From Paraburkholderia sp. SOS3 (lineage in GTDB: Bacteria; Pseudomonadota; Gammaproteobacteria; Burkholderiales; Burkholderiaceae), in the NCBI RefSeq assembly GCF_001922345.1, contig NZ_CP018812.1, positions 310,001 to 374,000 on the forward strand: a DNA stretch of 64,000 nucleotides. The letters are read 5' to 3'. Both the position numbers and the translations under genes were made by a program. The notes under the pieces were generated by a model. It worked only from the letters and a program-made list of their open reading frames with translations. It was not told where the DNA came from and ran no database searches. Positions 33,998 through 43,976 of this stretch are shown piece after piece (the stretch's first letter is position 1; each line of letters starts with the position of its first letter).

Positions 33998-35421
33998 GGA
34001 CCGACATTCTGCCGCGTACGCTACGGGCACGCCTGACGGTGTTGATCGTCGCGTCGAGCACGGCCGTGCTCGCGTTGAGCGGGTTCACGCTGTATGAGGC
34101 GCTGCGCAACCGCATCGAGGCATCGGCAACCGCCGAAATGGATGCGACGATGTCCGCGCTCAAGGCGCATTTGCCACAGGTGCGCGCGATCGAGGAGATT
34201 CCGTACCTGACGCAGACGTGGATCGACATGCTGCATGGGCATGCAAATCTGAGCCTTGCGATCTTCGATAGCGCCGACCGCCGGTTGCTGAGCACGCCCG
34301 GCTATCGGCACGACGCGCGCGTCGCCGCAACACTCGAACGCGCGCGACTGGTGCCCGCGCCGATCGTCGTTCAAGAGCCTCGAGTTGCGCTTCGCTATCT
34401 CGCGACCGCTATTCCTCTTGCAACAAGCGAGAATGGCGTGCGTGTGGTCGTGCAATACGACGCCAACGCAGATCGCGCGTTGCTGCGCACCTATGCCTAC
34501 ACGATCGTGCTGATTCAGGTGTGCGGCGTGCTGATTGCGGCATGCCTTGCGTATGGCATCGCGCTGGTCGGACTCAGCCCTTTGCGGCGGCTGGTCGCAC
34601 AGGCGGAAGACATGTCGACGAGCCGTCTTGCGCATCCGCTGCCCGATCTGCAGGGCGCCGGCGAACTGCAGGATCTGGGACGCGCATTCAACGGCATGCT
34701 GGCGCGCCTCGACGAATCGTTCACGCGCCTTGCGCAGTTCTCGTCGAATCTCGCGCACGACCTGCGCACGCCGTTGACGAATTTGCTCGCGCATGCGCAG
34801 GTCGTGTTGTCGCGGCAGCGCTCGGCTGCTGAGTATCGCGAAGTCATCGAGACGAGCGTCGACGAATATCAGCGCCTGTCGAGAATGATCGACGATATGC
34901 TGTTTCTCGCGCGCGCCGATAGTACGCAGAGCGCGGTCACCATGCGAATGTTCGATGCGTTCGCGGAAGCCTCGCGTGTCGCCGGCTTTTATGAACCGAT
35001 GGCCGAATGCGCTTCAGTGAGGTTCGATGTGCGCGGCGCGGGCGTGGTTTACGGCGACCCGCTGCTTTTCCAGCGCGCGTTGAGCAATTTGTTGTCGAAT
35101 GCGCTCGCTCATGCGCCGCAGGGATCGACAGTCGACATTCACTGTCTCGCAACCGGCAATGGCGACACGATGCTCACGGTGTCGGATGCGGGGCCAGGCA
35201 TCGAAGCGGCGCACCGCGCGCGCATTTTCGAGCGGTTCTACCGCACTGACCCCGCGCGGCACAATCTCGCGTCGGGCACGGGTGGCGCCGGGCTCGGGCT
35301 CGCGATCGTCAGGTCGATCATGCAGTTGCACGGGGGCGAATGCGGCGTGGAAAGCGAGCCGCATGTGCGCACGACGTTCTGGCTGAAGTTTCCGGCATGT
35401 GCGCAACGGGCTTCGACCTAG
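33994..35421 (+). CDS. irlS: Heavy-metal sensor histidine kinase (IrlS/CusS-like)
   Basis: From ATG 33994, overlapping the regulator stop, the 475-residue kinase has TM helices near 13-35 and 170-195 around a periplasmic sensor. HAMP, HisKA with His255 in [10 protein letters not shown], and HATPase with [15 protein letters not shown] and GGAGLGLAI follow. Heavy-metal sensors of this type detect periplasmic Zn, Cd, Cu or Ag and phosphorylate their regulator. Its stop shares the bases CTAG with the convergent DUF2970 gene. Confidence 0.9.
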   Translation: MRTDILPRTLRARLTVLIVASSTAVLALSGFTLYEALRNRIEASATAEMDATMSALKAHLPQVRAIEEIPYLTQTWIDMLHGHANLSLAIFDSADRRLLSTPGYRHDARVAATLERARLVPAPIVVQEPRVALRYLATAIPLATSENGVRVVVQYDANADRALLRTYAYTIVLIQVCGVLIAACLAYGIALVGLSPLRRLVAQAEDMSTSRLAHPLPDLQGAGELQDLGRAFNGMLARLDESFTRLAQFSSNLAHDLRTPLTNLLAHAQVVLSRQRSAAEYREVIETSVDEYQRLSRMIDDMLFLARADSTQSAVTMRMFDAFAEASRVAGFYEPMAECASVRFDVRGAGVVYGDPLLFQRALSNLLSNALAHAPQGSTVDIHCLATGNGDTMLTVSDAGPGIEAAHRARIFERFYRTDPARHNLASGTGGAGLGLAIVRSIMQLHGGECGVESEPHVRTTFWLKFPACAQRAST

Positions 35422-35621
35422 AACCCCTGCACTGTCGCCGTCGCATGTGCGACGAGATGCACGACGCCGAAAATGACCGCGCCGATGCAGAAGGCCATGA
35501 GCACGGCGACAAACGGCAGCAGAACGATATTGACGTTAGCGAAGTCCGATTCGTGGGACGTGCGCTTGCGCACGCCGAAGAAGCTCGCAAGGACGATACG
35601 GACGAGGCGGACGAATTCCAT
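35418..35621 (-). CDS. DUF2970-family small membrane protein
   Basis: The 67-residue protein has one transmembrane helix (about 30-57) and an amphipathic N-terminal part with [15 protein letters not shown], the DUF2970 pattern (GVRKxxxxExDF). These small membrane proteins of unknown function are common in Burkholderiales. The stop overlaps the convergent irlS stop. Confidence 0.78.
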   Translation of the reverse strand: MEFVRLVRIVLASFFGVRKRTSHESDFANVNIVLLPFVAVLMAFCIGAVIFGVVHLVAHATATVQGF

Positions 35622-35825
35622 GGCTCTGCTCCTGAAGGTCTGGGGTCGACGGGGGTTGCCCTTATCGAGTTGCCCTCATCATCGGAGCGTTCGGGAATTG
35701 AAAACAGCAGCAGATGCGCGTCGAATTCGCGAAGCATCGGTGGCAATTTGTCGCGGGAAGCGGGCCTTGCCCCGCTATGCGGCTTTGGCCGCCGCCGCAA
35801 TGAACCGGCGGCGGCGAGCCGATGG

Positions 35826-36101
35826 CTAGCGTGATGCGATCGCGCCATCGTGATGGTCGACGCCCGGATTCGCCTCACCCGCATGCTTCGAGATAGCGTG
35901 CAACTCCTTATTGCGGGCGATCTGCTCGCTGCTCGGAGGATAGCTGGTTTTGCTGATCGGGATCATGCCGTCGTGACGGGCCTGCGCGAGTTCCTGCTGG
36001 ACCTGTGCGCGGGTTTTTCCCTGGGCTAGCGCGGCTTGCGCAACGAAAACGGCGCTCAGCGACGCGGTAAAGGCCAGCAGGGTGAGCTTCGCGGTACTCA
36101 T
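35826..36101 (-). CDS. DUF4148-family exported protein
   Basis: From ATG 36101, preceded by AAAGGAG, the 91-residue product has a signal peptide ending AALAQGK. It continues with KTRAQVQQELAQARHDGMIP, the DUF4148 core typical of Burkholderiaceae. The mature protein is small and hydrophilic and ends in a His-containing stretch (GVDHHDG). It is probably periplasmic; its function is unknown. Monocistronic. Confidence 0.85.
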   Translation of the reverse strand: MSTAKLTLLAFTASLSAVFVAQAALAQGKTRAQVQQELAQARHDGMIPISKTSYPPSSEQIARNKELHAISKHAGEANPGVDHHDGAIASR

Positions 36102-36364
36102 GGCATTTCTCCTTTGAAGTTCGATCGACCTCAATGGCTGATCTGAGCTTCAGTTTGGAGTGGAGACGGTGCGCAACGATGAGCGGCAGATGACAAATCT
36201 GGAGGGGAGCGGACATGGCGCCCTTGTTGCCGCGTTTCGGGTCGCTACGAACCGGGATTCGCGCACGACCGTTGCGCGCGCAAGCAAACAATAGTTACCG
36301 TCTGGATCGCGAATGCATTGCCCGGCAGCGTCGAATGCGAGCGGGCGCAATGGAGGTTCTACGT

Positions 36365-37354
36365 TCACACCTGATCAGGGGACGGCGTGCCGCCATCGTC
36401 TTCCGGTTCCGGCACTGCCCGGTTTTCCCGCCCAGTGCGCCGGACCGATTGCGGCGGCTCGCCTAAGGTGCGGACGAACGCGCGCCTCATTCGATCCCGG
36501 TCGAAAAAGCCCACTTCGTTCGCAATGACATCCATCGAATGGCGTCCCTGCTCGAGCATCAACCGGGCCGCTTCCACACGCAGCCGCTCGACGGCCTTTG
36601 CGGGCGACTCGCCGGTCTCTGCGGTGAACGCCCGGCTGAACTGTCGCGGGCTAAGACTTGCCACCTCCGCCAGTTCCTCGACGGACAGCGCATTACGCAG
36701 GTGCGCAACGGCATAGTCGATCGCTTTCTGGATCCGGTCGGATTTAGGCTCGAGCTCGAGCAGCGCGGAAAACTGCGACTGACCGCCGGCACGCCGGTGA
36801 TACACGACGAGTTTGCGCGCGACCGTACGCGATACGTCCTTGCCGTGATCTTTCTCAATCATGGCAAGCGCCATGTCGATCGTGGCCGCCATGCCCGCCG
36901 ATGTCCAGATCGAGCCATCGACGACGAAAATCTGATCTTCGTCGACCGCCACTTCGGGAAAGCGACGCTGCAGATCGCCGGCAAAGCGCCAGTGAGTCGT
37001 CGCTCGACGGCCATCGAGCACACCGGATTCGGCCAGAACGAACGCCCCTGTGCACGGCGCCGCGACACGCCGCGATGTCTTGAGCGCATGTTTGACAAAG
37101 GCTGTGAGCGCAGGCGAGCACAGGTCGGTTTCGACGCCTGAAGCGAACATGACCGTGTCGAATACGGCGTCGCCGAACGGCTCGCTATCGATACGAATTC
37201 CCGACGCCGCCGCTATCAGCCCGCCCGTTTCGGAAACGACGGACACCTCGTACGCGGACTCTCCGAGCACGAGATTGGCCAGCTCGAATGCGGTGACCGC
37301 CGCGAAACCCATCATATAAAAGCCGGGAAACACGACGAACCCGACGCTATGCAT
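36365..37354 (-). CDS. GlxA-type AraC-family regulator with an N-terminal DJ-1/PfpI domain
   Basis: The 329-residue protein has a DJ-1/PfpI-like domain (about 3-180). Its elbow reads RVAAPCTGAFVLAESG (Cys in the CTGAF position), where catalytic DJ-1 proteins have their nucleophile. A C-terminal AraC-type domain with two HTH units follows (about 215-310, with EVASLSPRQFSRAFTAETG). GlxA-type regulators are common transcription activators and mostly not enzymes. It is transcribed away from the MFS operon starting 105 bases further right, so it is the probable regulator of that operon. Confidence 0.88.
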   Translation of the reverse strand: MHSVGFVVFPGFYMMGFAAVTAFELANLVLGESAYEVSVVSETGGLIAAASGIRIDSEPFGDAVFDTVMFASGVETDLCSPALTAFVKHALKTSRRVAAPCTGAFVLAESGVLDGRRATTHWRFAGDLQRRFPEVAVDEDQIFVVDGSIWTSAGMAATIDMALAMIEKDHGKDVSRTVARKLVVYHRRAGGQSQFSALLELEPKSDRIQKAIDYAVAHLRNALSVEELAEVASLSPRQFSRAFTAETGESPAKAVERLRVEAARLMLEQGRHSMDVIANEVGFFDRDRMRRAFVRTLGEPPQSVRRTGRENRAVPEPEDDGGTPSPDQV

Positions 37355-37458
37355 ATGGCCCCTCCGTCCAGCACGTCATGAATTGAGGGTATATCTGACG
37401 TTTGAGAAGCCGTCAACAATCCCTATCCTTTGCCCTGTCATCGGAAGGAGATGTTGAA

Positions 37459-38745
37459 ATGGACCGTCGATTACTGATGCTCGCGATAGGGATGTTCGCG
37501 ATGGGCACCGACAATTTTGTCGTGGCCGGCATTCTTCCTGGCGTTGCTTCATCGCTTCATACGTCCGTGAGCATCGCCGGCCAGATGGTCACGCTCTACG
37601 CGTTGTCATACGCGGTCATGGCGCCGGTTATGGCGGCAATCGCGGGCGGCTGGCCCCGCAAGCTCATTCTGGTGCTGGCGCTCGGTATTTTCGTGGCCGG
37701 CAATGCGATCAGCGCCGTCGCAACGAACATCGACATGGTGCTTCTCAGCCGCGTTCTCGCCGGGTTTGGCGCGGCCCTGTTCTCGCCTACCGCCCTCGGT
37801 GTCGCTTCGGCGCTAGCGCCGCCTGAAAAGCGAGGCCGAGCGCTGTCGATCGTGACAGCCGGCCTGACCGGCGCAACAGCGCTCGGCGCTCCCATCGGCA
37901 CATTGATCGGCGGGTTCGGCAACTGGCGCACGACGCTGTGTTTCGTCACGCTGCTCGGGCTGATCGCGATGCTCGGCGTATGGACGATGCTGCGCTCGCT
38001 CCCGGCAACACCGGTCGTCACGCTTGAAGAGCGGCTCAAGCCCATTCGCGAACTCCCGATCGCGCTGACGCTGCTGACGTCGTTGTTTGCGTTCGGCGGC
38101 TTCCTGATGATCTATACCTACGTCGGGCTCGTATTCGATCGCGTGACCCTCGGCAATGGACGCATTCTTGCCGGCATGTTGCTCGTCTGGGGAATCGCCG
38201 CCACGGTCGGCAACGTGCTGTGCGGCCGGCTCGTCGACCGCTTTCCGAGCCGCATTATCGTGAACGTGGCGCTTTGCATTGCCATCGTCAATTTTTGCGC
38301 ACTGCCGTGGACCTCGGCTCACACGATGGGGGCCATGATGGCGCTGATCATCTGGGGCATCTGCGGCTGGGGTCTTCTCGTGCCGCAACAGCATCGGCTC
38401 GTCGAACAGGCGCCGAACGCGGCACCGCTCGTACTGGCCTTGAACAACACCGCTACCTATACCGGACTCGCCTGCTCCGCCGTGCTGGGCGGGTTGGTTC
38501 TGCTGTTCGTCGACCGGCACTACCTGAGCATGGTCGGCGCGGCGCTCATCGCGGTCGCCTTTGTTCTTTCAGAAGCGGCATTTCGTTACCGGACACGCGA
38601 ACACGCACGGGGAGAAATGCATCGCTTGACGAACCACACGAACGCATCAAGCACGCTGGGACCCGCTCGCGAACGCGATACCGGAGAAGCAGCATGCGGA
38701 CTTTCGGCGGGCAGTGCGCGAGGCAGGGCCCGGGTCGATGCCTGA
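37459..38745 (+). CDS. MFS transporter (AraJ/drug-efflux-like)
   Basis: ATG 37459 follows AAGGAG at 37445-37450. The 428-residue protein has 12 predicted helices and MFS signatures: MGTDNFVVAGILPGVASSL at the start, the helix 2-3 loop GGWPRKLIL, and RVLAGFGAALFSPTALGVAS. It belongs with AraJ/Bcr-like exporters. It is the first gene of an operon with a methyltransferase, a cupin and a zinc-free oxidoreductase, suggesting export of, or resistance to, a small molecule modified by them. The C-terminal tail of about 60 residues is charged and unlike the core. Confidence 0.83.
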   Translation: MDRRLLMLAIGMFAMGTDNFVVAGILPGVASSLHTSVSIAGQMVTLYALSYAVMAPVMAAIAGGWPRKLILVLALGIFVAGNAISAVATNIDMVLLSRVLAGFGAALFSPTALGVASALAPPEKRGRALSIVTAGLTGATALGAPIGTLIGGFGNWRTTLCFVTLLGLIAMLGVWTMLRSLPATPVVTLEERLKPIRELPIALTLLTSLFAFGGFLMIYTYVGLVFDRVTLGNGRILAGMLLVWGIAATVGNVLCGRLVDRFPSRIIVNVALCIAIVNFCALPWTSAHTMGAMMALIIWGICGWGLLVPQQHRLVEQAPNAAPLVLALNNTATYTGLACSAVLGGLVLLFVDRHYLSMVGAALIAVAFVLSEAAFRYRTREHARGEMHRLTNHTNASSTLGPARERDTGEAACGLSAGSARGRARVDA

Positions 38746-38780
38746 TGAGGCTCAGCAATTTTTGTTTGAATGGAAGATTC

Positions 38781-39623
38781 ATGGTTACACAGACACAATT
38801 CACCGGTCGCGACGTCTTCGCCCGCACCTTCGATGCCGATACCGAGTCGCTTGCCGCAATTGCCGAAAGACTCGAGGTGCGCGGAAAGCACCCGTTCTTT
38901 ACAGACGTCATCGGTCACTACATGGACGCATTGCGCCTCGGCCGCGAAGAGGCCGTATTGGAGTTGGGCTGCGGCACGGGCGTCATCCCGCGTGCACTAG
39001 CAAAGCGTACCGACGTGAAGGGACGCATCACCGCCATCGACATCAGTGCGCATCTGGTCGAAATGGGCGCACGCCTCGCAGCGGAGGAAGGCGTTGCCGG
39101 GAAAATCGATTTTCTGGTTGGCGATGCGCATTCGATCGTCGAACCACAAGACCGGTTCGACGTCGTCATCATGCACACCCTGCTAAGCCACGTGGTCGAC
39201 CCAGCAACGGTGCTTCGCGAGGCTCGGCGTCTGCTCCGGCCCGGCGGGCGCGTCGTGGTTTTCGACGGCGACTTCGAGTCGCTCACATTCGCGACCGATG
39301 CACCCGATGGCGGTGCGCAAACGGATCGGCTCCTCGGCGTATCGGGACAAGCGCATGGCCGCGTGATGCGTCTGATGCCGCAGCTTCTCGGCGAAAACGG
39401 CTTTCGTCTCGAATGGTCTCGCGCCTATGTGGCGGCCGACATCGGGCGCGCCGACTTCTGGGAGTCGCTGCTTGCGACCTTTCGCACGCTGCTGCCGAAA
39501 TCGGGTGTGATGTCGGTGGACGATGCGGATCACTATGCAGCCGGGCTCGAGCGCGCGTCTGCAAACGGCCGGTTTTTCGCGTCGTGCAACTTCTATACGA
39601 TGATCGCGCGCATTGCCGCGTAA
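38781..39623 (+). CDS. Class I SAM-dependent methyltransferase
   Basis: From ATG 38781 (GGAAG upstream) the 280-residue protein has SAM motif I AVLELGCGTGVIPRAL, motif II ITAIDISAHLVEMG, an acidic VGDAHS and LLRPGGRVVVFDGD. The class moves methyl from SAM to small molecules or lipids. It starts 35 bases after the MFS gene and is read with it. The substrate is unknown; a second-half helical extension may close the site. A start at 38745 overlaps the MFS end and is possible. Confidence 0.8.
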   Translation: MVTQTQFTGRDVFARTFDADTESLAAIAERLEVRGKHPFFTDVIGHYMDALRLGREEAVLELGCGTGVIPRALAKRTDVKGRITAIDISAHLVEMGARLAAEEGVAGKIDFLVGDAHSIVEPQDRFDVVIMHTLLSHVVDPATVLREARRLLRPGGRVVVFDGDFESLTFATDAPDGGAQTDRLLGVSGQAHGRVMRLMPQLLGENGFRLEWSRAYVAADIGRADFWESLLATFRTLLPKSGVMSVDDADHYAAGLERASANGRFFASCNFYTMIARIAA

Positions 39624-39634
39624 GGGAATAAGTT

Positions 39635-40093
39635 ATGCATACCCAAATCAATTCGATCCGGAAAGTTCGGCGGTTGAGCCGTTGGACAATCCCCTGGGCC
39701 GCTCTAGCGATCGCACTGCTGGCGCTGACGATCCCGCGGCCGGCACTCGCGCAGGCTGCCGATGAAGAAACGGTTTCGCCTGTCATGCAGCAGACGATTC
39801 CAGAGGCGCCCTCGAAAACGATTCTTGTCGCCACTGTCACGTATGCGCCGGGCCAGGCTTCCTCGCCGCACAAGCACCCGGGGTCGATCTTCGCGTACGT
39901 CGTAGAGGGCAGCGTCGAATCGCAACTTGCGGGCACGCCGCCTAGAACCTATGGTACCGGTGAGGCGTGGTACGAACCGCCGGGCGCACATCATGTGGTG
40001 TCCCGCAACGCGAGCAAATCGCAGCCGGCGAAGTTACTGATATTCGCGGTGACATCAGGCCATGAACCCGTCAAAGAGCCGCTCGCGCGCTGA
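39635..40093 (+). CDS. Exported cupin-domain protein
   Basis: The 152-residue protein has an N-terminal hydrophobic segment (about 19-38) ending PALAQAA, and a cupin barrel at about 60-140. SSPHKHPGSIFAYVVEGSVE carries the first metal motif (H-x-H-x-x-x-x) and EPPGAHHVV the second. Cupins with a signal peptide act in the periplasm, as binding proteins or enzymes such as dioxygenases or isomerases. It is 11 bases after the methyltransferase. The reaction is unknown. Confidence 0.8.
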   Translation: MHTQINSIRKVRRLSRWTIPWAALAIALLALTIPRPALAQAADEETVSPVMQQTIPEAPSKTILVATVTYAPGQASSPHKHPGSIFAYVVEGSVESQLAGTPPRTYGTGEAWYEPPGAHHVVSRNASKSQPAKLLIFAVTSGHEPVKEPLAR

Positions 40094-40179
40094 ACCCGTC
40101 CATGAATTTTCAACCTTGACCGGCCGCCGCTGCACTGCGCACCCAGATGCGTTGGACCCCGCGACCAGGAGAGCAGATC

Positions 40180-41112
40180 GTGACAACATCGATGCAAGCA
40201 GTTCAAATTGAAAAGTTTGGTGGACCGGACGTCCTCGCGCTTCGCCAGCTTCCTGTTCCCACACCGGGCGAAGCAGAAGTCGTCGTCAAGGTGATGGCCG
40301 CGGGTGTCGGTCCGTGGGATGCGTGGATTCGCGCCGGAAACAGCGTCCTTCCGCAGCCGCTGCCTCTCACGCCCGGCTCCGACATCGCGGGCCGGGTCGT
40401 CGAGGTCGGGCGCGGCGTGACACAATTCGCGGAGGGCGACGAAGTATTCGGCGTCACCAACCTTCGATTTACCGAAGGCTACGCGCAGTATGCAAAAGCC
40501 AGGGTTGACATGATTGCGGCCAAACCCGCCGGCGTGAGTTTCGAAGAAGCCGCATCGCTGCCCGTCATAGCGGTAACCGCGTGGCAAATGCTGCATGACT
40601 TCGCAGGTATCAAGCCCGCCCAACGCGTTCTGGTGCTCGGCGGCTTCGGCAACGTCGGCGCCTTCGCCGTTCAGATCGCCCGGCTTGCCGGTGCGCATGT
40701 CGTTGCAACCGCGTCGGATGCTCAGGCGGATCATGTCCGCGCTTTCGGCGCAGACGAAATCATCGAGCGGAATATGAACCGCGTCGAAGCGTGGTCCGCC
40801 GGTTTCGACGCCGTGATCGATACGGTCGGCGGTGAGGCGCTCGAGCGATCCTATGCGCTCGTGCGGCCGGGCGGCGTTGTCGTGTCGGCAGTGCAGAAGC
40901 CCGATGCGGCCTTACTGCCGCGGCACGTGAGATCCGACTTCCTTCTGGTTCGCGTTGAAACCGGCATTCTCGAAACGCTCGGCAGCCTCGCGGCAGACCA
41001 TCGACTCAAGACCCGCGTGGGCGAAGTTCTGCCGCTCGCCGAAGCGCGTCGCGCACACCAGATGATCGAAGGTGCGCCGCACAAGCCTGGCAAAATCGTT
41101 CTTGTTCCTTGA
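40180..41112 (+). CDS. Zinc-free NADPH:quinone oxidoreductase-type enzyme
   Basis: From GTG 40180, preceded by AGGAGAG, the 310-residue protein has the medium-chain dehydrogenase fold without zinc ligands. The signature is GVGPWDAWIRAG, then RVLVLGGFGNVGAFAVQIA for the nucleotide-binding motif, and HQMIEGAPHKPGKIVLVP at the end. Such proteins reduce quinones or enones with NADPH. ATG 40192 is an alternative start. As the last gene of the MFS operon it may detoxify a substrate of that transporter. Confidence 0.85.
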   Translation: MTTSMQAVQIEKFGGPDVLALRQLPVPTPGEAEVVVKVMAAGVGPWDAWIRAGNSVLPQPLPLTPGSDIAGRVVEVGRGVTQFAEGDEVFGVTNLRFTEGYAQYAKARVDMIAAKPAGVSFEEAASLPVIAVTAWQMLHDFAGIKPAQRVLVLGGFGNVGAFAVQIARLAGAHVVATASDAQADHVRAFGADEIIERNMNRVEAWSAGFDAVIDTVGGEALERSYALVRPGGVVVSAVQKPDAALLPRHVRSDFLLVRVETGILETLGSLAADHRLKTRVGEVLPLAEARRAHQMIEGAPHKPGKIVLVP

Positions 41113-41212
41113 ACGCGGCGAAACAGGCATAGCGGAGCAAGCGACCCTAAGCGAATACAAACGCGATACAAACGCCGCAGATCGAATCGTGCGCACGTCG
41201 ATCGGAAGCATG

Positions 41213-42277
41213 TCATGCATGACCGGGCTTCCGTCTCTTCTGTAGCGCACCCGAACGCCGGCGCACGGATGCGACCGTCCCGCTCGAATCGCGGACAACC
41301 AGTTCCGCCGCAAACGTAACCCTCTGCGCGCCCGCATCATTGCCCGCTACCTGCGCAAGCAACGTATTCACCGCTGAACTGGCCATCTGCTGGAACGGCT
41401 GCCGTACTGTGGTGAGCGCCGGATGGAACTGCTCCGCCATCGGAATGTCGTCAAAGCCGACCACCGAGATATCGTCGGGTACGCGCAGCCCGGCTTCGCG
41501 CGCCGCGGCGATCGCGCCAAAAGCGCTTTGATCGTTGGCCGTGAAAATTGCGGTAGGCGGGTCGGCAAGATGGAGCAGCCTCGAGGCCACTTCGAAAGCC
41601 GTCATTTGCGACAGGTCGCCCGATGCAATCAACTCGGGCGCATGCGGCAGCCCATGTCGCGCGAGCGCATCGACATACCCGCGTTGGCGGTCGCGCACGC
41701 CTTCGATCGAATTCCCTCCGCCCAAGAACGCAATGCGTGAGTGTCCAAGCTCGATCAGATGCTCGACCGCAAGCTGGGCGCCGCCGTAGTTATCGACCGA
41801 TACCGACGGAAACCGGTTCATCGTGCCGCGCTGATCGATCACCACGACGGGCAGATTCGCTTTCGCTAACGAATCGAGCCATAGCGATTCACGCGGCAGA
41901 ATCGCAAGCAACGCATCGGAGAATTGCCGCACCAGCCCGAGCACGTCTTGATGCATGCGTCTGTCCTCATCGGACATCGTATAGATGAGCACCTCGCAGC
42001 CGGCAGCCCTAGCGGCACGGCCGGCGCCGAGTATCAGTTCGCTCGAGAACTGCGTATCGAGCGTCGGCGTGATGATGCCGATAATGCCGTTGCGCCCGCC
42101 CGATAGTTTTTGCGCCGTGCGATTGACGACGTAGCCGATATCGGACGCAATGCGCAGCACCTCGTCGCGCGTCTCGCGCGAAACGCCAGCGCGGCCGTTG
42201 AGCGCACGCGACGCGGTCATCTGCGATACGCCGGCCAGCCGCGCTACGTCTGCCAGCGTGGGATTTTCTTTGGTCAT
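41213..42277 (-). CDS. LacI-family repressor of the sugar operon
   Basis: The 354-residue protein has a LacI HTH (residues about 5-50, with [21 protein letters not shown] as hinge-proximal region) and a periplasmic-binding-like core with [18 protein letters not shown] and [14 protein letters not shown]. LacI regulators bind palindromes and are released by a sugar. It faces away from the transporter genes at 42584, and the region between them carries several CGTTA/TAACG half sites. The inducer is likely a product of the GH3 enzyme, such as a glucoside. Confidence 0.9.
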   Translation of the reverse strand: MTKENPTLADVARLAGVSQMTASRALNGRAGVSRETRDEVLRIASDIGYVVNRTAQKLSGGRNGIIGIITPTLDTQFSSELILGAGRAARAAGCEVLIYTMSDEDRRMHQDVLGLVRQFSDALLAILPRESLWLDSLAKANLPVVVIDQRGTMNRFPSVSVDNYGGAQLAVEHLIELGHSRIAFLGGGNSIEGVRDRQRGYVDALARHGLPHAPELIASGDLSQMTAFEVASRLLHLADPPTAIFTANDQSAFGAIAAAREAGLRVPDDISVVGFDDIPMAEQFHPALTTVRQPFQQMASSAVNTLLAQVAGNDAGAQRVTFAAELVVRDSSGTVASVRRRSGALQKRRKPGHA

Positions 42278-42326
42278 GCCGTCAGTCGCAAGCGGGTGAT
42301 GAAAGATGGGACATTAAACATAGACT

Positions 42327-42342
42327 ACGTTACCGCTAACGT
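42327..42342. promoter_or_regulatory. LacI-type operator (primary)
   Basis: ACGTTA-CCGC-TAACGT is a 16-bp palindrome of perfect 6-bp arms, close to LacI-family operators. It lies about 50 bases before the repressor start, so it can serve autoregulation and, with the downstream half sites, looping. Confidence 0.7.
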
Positions 42343-42514
42343 TCATTCTGCATTCATTCTAAGCGAACAGATCCGAAGCGCAATCAGGGCTTTTATGGGC
42401 CGCGCGCATCTAACCAAAATCCACTGCCTACAAGGCTCTTCCCGCTTATATGCAAATCGCGTACAGCGTTCGCCGCGCGCTTGAGGGTTAACCTCATCTG
42501 GCCACCATTTGGCG

Positions 42515-42569
42515 ACGTTACTACCATCTCTAACGTTAAGGATACCGTTAGTCGTTCCCTATTCTAACG
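42515..42569. promoter_or_regulatory. Cluster of LacI-like half sites upstream of the substrate-binding protein
   Basis: CGTTA (42515-42519), TAACGTTA (42531-42538), CGTTA (42546-42550) and TAACG (42565-42569) crowd just before the ATG at 42584. Half sites sit in opposite orientation, with spacings of about 11 and 14 bases. They resemble the operator at 42327 and can repress transcription start. Confidence 0.55.
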
Positions 42570-42583
42570 ATGGAGACTTCAAG

Positions 42584-43870
42584 ATGGCGTATGCGGCGGT
42601 ATCGAAGGCGATAGGCCTCACTGCACTCTGCTCCTTGCTGGCAATCGCAGCAGGCACGGCGGCCCACGCGCAAGACGCGAAAGTCATCACCGCGTGGGAC
42701 CAGCAAACCAACGCGACATCGAGCAAGATCCTGCGCGATGCCTCTGATCGATTCGAGCAGAAAAACCCGGGCTACAAGGTCGAGAATTCGCACGTCATCA
42801 ACGATGCATACAAGACCAAGCTCAAGGTTGCGTTCGGCGCCAACCAGCCGCCGTGCGTGTTCGAATCGTGGGGCGGCGGCCCGCTGCACGAATACGTCAA
42901 AGCCGGCCAGATTGTCGACCTCACGCCGTATCTGCAGAAAGACCCTGCCTATCGCGACCGCTTTCTGCCGTCGTCGTGGAAGGCCGTGACGTTCGACGGC
43001 AAGACTTATGGCGTCGCGGCGGAAAACGCGTCTGCCGCCGTGATCTTTTATAACAAGGACATCTTCCAGCAATACAGTCTCAAGCCGCCCGCAACGTGGC
43101 CCGAACTGATGCACGTCGTGCAGGTGCTGACATCGCACGGCATCGCGCCGTTCGCGCTCGCGAACAAGAACAAGTGGACGGGTTCGATGTACTACATGTA
43201 CCTTGTCGACCGCATCGGCGGCCCGGACGTCGTGCGCGCCGCGCTCGACGGCGCCGGCAAGGGTTTTGACGATCCTGCCTTCGTCGAAGCCGGCAAATAC
43301 ATCCAGCAGCTCGTCAAGGCCGGTGCATTTGCGCAAGGCTTCAATGGTCTCGACTATGACGTCGGGGCGTCGCGCCGCCTGCTCTATTCGGGTCGTGCGG
43401 CAATGGAACTGATGGGCGGTTGGGAAGCATCGACCATTCAAAGCGAAAACCCTGCGTTCTCGAAGAAGCTCGATTTCTTCCCGTTCCCGAGCGTGCCCGG
43501 TGGCAAAGGCGATCCGCGCGACGTGATCGGCACGGTCGGCGATGGCTTTCTTAGCATCTCCACCGAATGCAAATTCCCGGATGCCGCGTTCAAACTGATC
43601 GAGTCGCTGACGGACGACGCCGCGATGCGCGCGCGCGTCGGAGACCGCAAGATTCCGCCGGTCAAGAACATCGCACTTGACGACCCGTTCCTCAAGCGCC
43701 TGCAGAACCTGATTGTCGACGCACCGAATGTTCAACTGTGGTACGACCAGGCTTTGCCGCCGCACCTCGGCGAAGTTCATAAGGACACGACGCAGGCGCT
43801 GTTTGGCCTGTCGATGACGCCCGAAGCCGCCGCGCAGCAAATGGAAAACGCCGCCAAGGCGGGCGGTTGA
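42584..43870 (+). CDS. CUT1-type sugar ABC transporter substrate-binding protein
   Basis: The 428-residue protein has a signal peptide ending AAHAQDA and the type 1 extracellular solute-binding pattern. This includes [18 protein letters not shown] at the mature start, [12 protein letters not shown] and a conserved [11 protein letters not shown] pocket region. It captures a carbohydrate in the periplasm for the two permeases that follow. The GH3 glycosidase downstream points to beta-glucosides or oligosaccharides, not tested. No ATPase gene is in the operon, as often in CUT1 systems served by a shared ATPase. Confidence 0.88.
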   Translation: MAYAAVSKAIGLTALCSLLAIAAGTAAHAQDAKVITAWDQQTNATSSKILRDASDRFEQKNPGYKVENSHVINDAYKTKLKVAFGANQPPCVFESWGGGPLHEYVKAGQIVDLTPYLQKDPAYRDRFLPSSWKAVTFDGKTYGVAAENASAAVIFYNKDIFQQYSLKPPATWPELMHVVQVLTSHGIAPFALANKNKWTGSMYYMYLVDRIGGPDVVRAALDGAGKGFDDPAFVEAGKYIQQLVKAGAFAQGFNGLDYDVGASRRLLYSGRAAMELMGGWEASTIQSENPAFSKKLDFFPFPSVPGGKGDPRDVIGTVGDGFLSISTECKFPDAAFKLIESLTDDAAMRARVGDRKIPPVKNIALDDPFLKRLQNLIVDAPNVQLWYDQALPPHLGEVHKDTTQALFGLSMTPEAAAQQMENAAKAGG

Positions 43871-43976
43871 TACCCTGCAACGGGCGACATCTGCGACAAC
43901 ACATTCATCATCTCAACCGGATAGCCCGGCCGGCGCCGTCATCGCATGCATCGCGGCGCCGGCCGGCAGACCTGCC

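Noticed and set aside
41130..41190. Short repeat with two ATACAAACGC words between convergent genes
   Set aside because: Only two copies of about 10 bases; could be chance.
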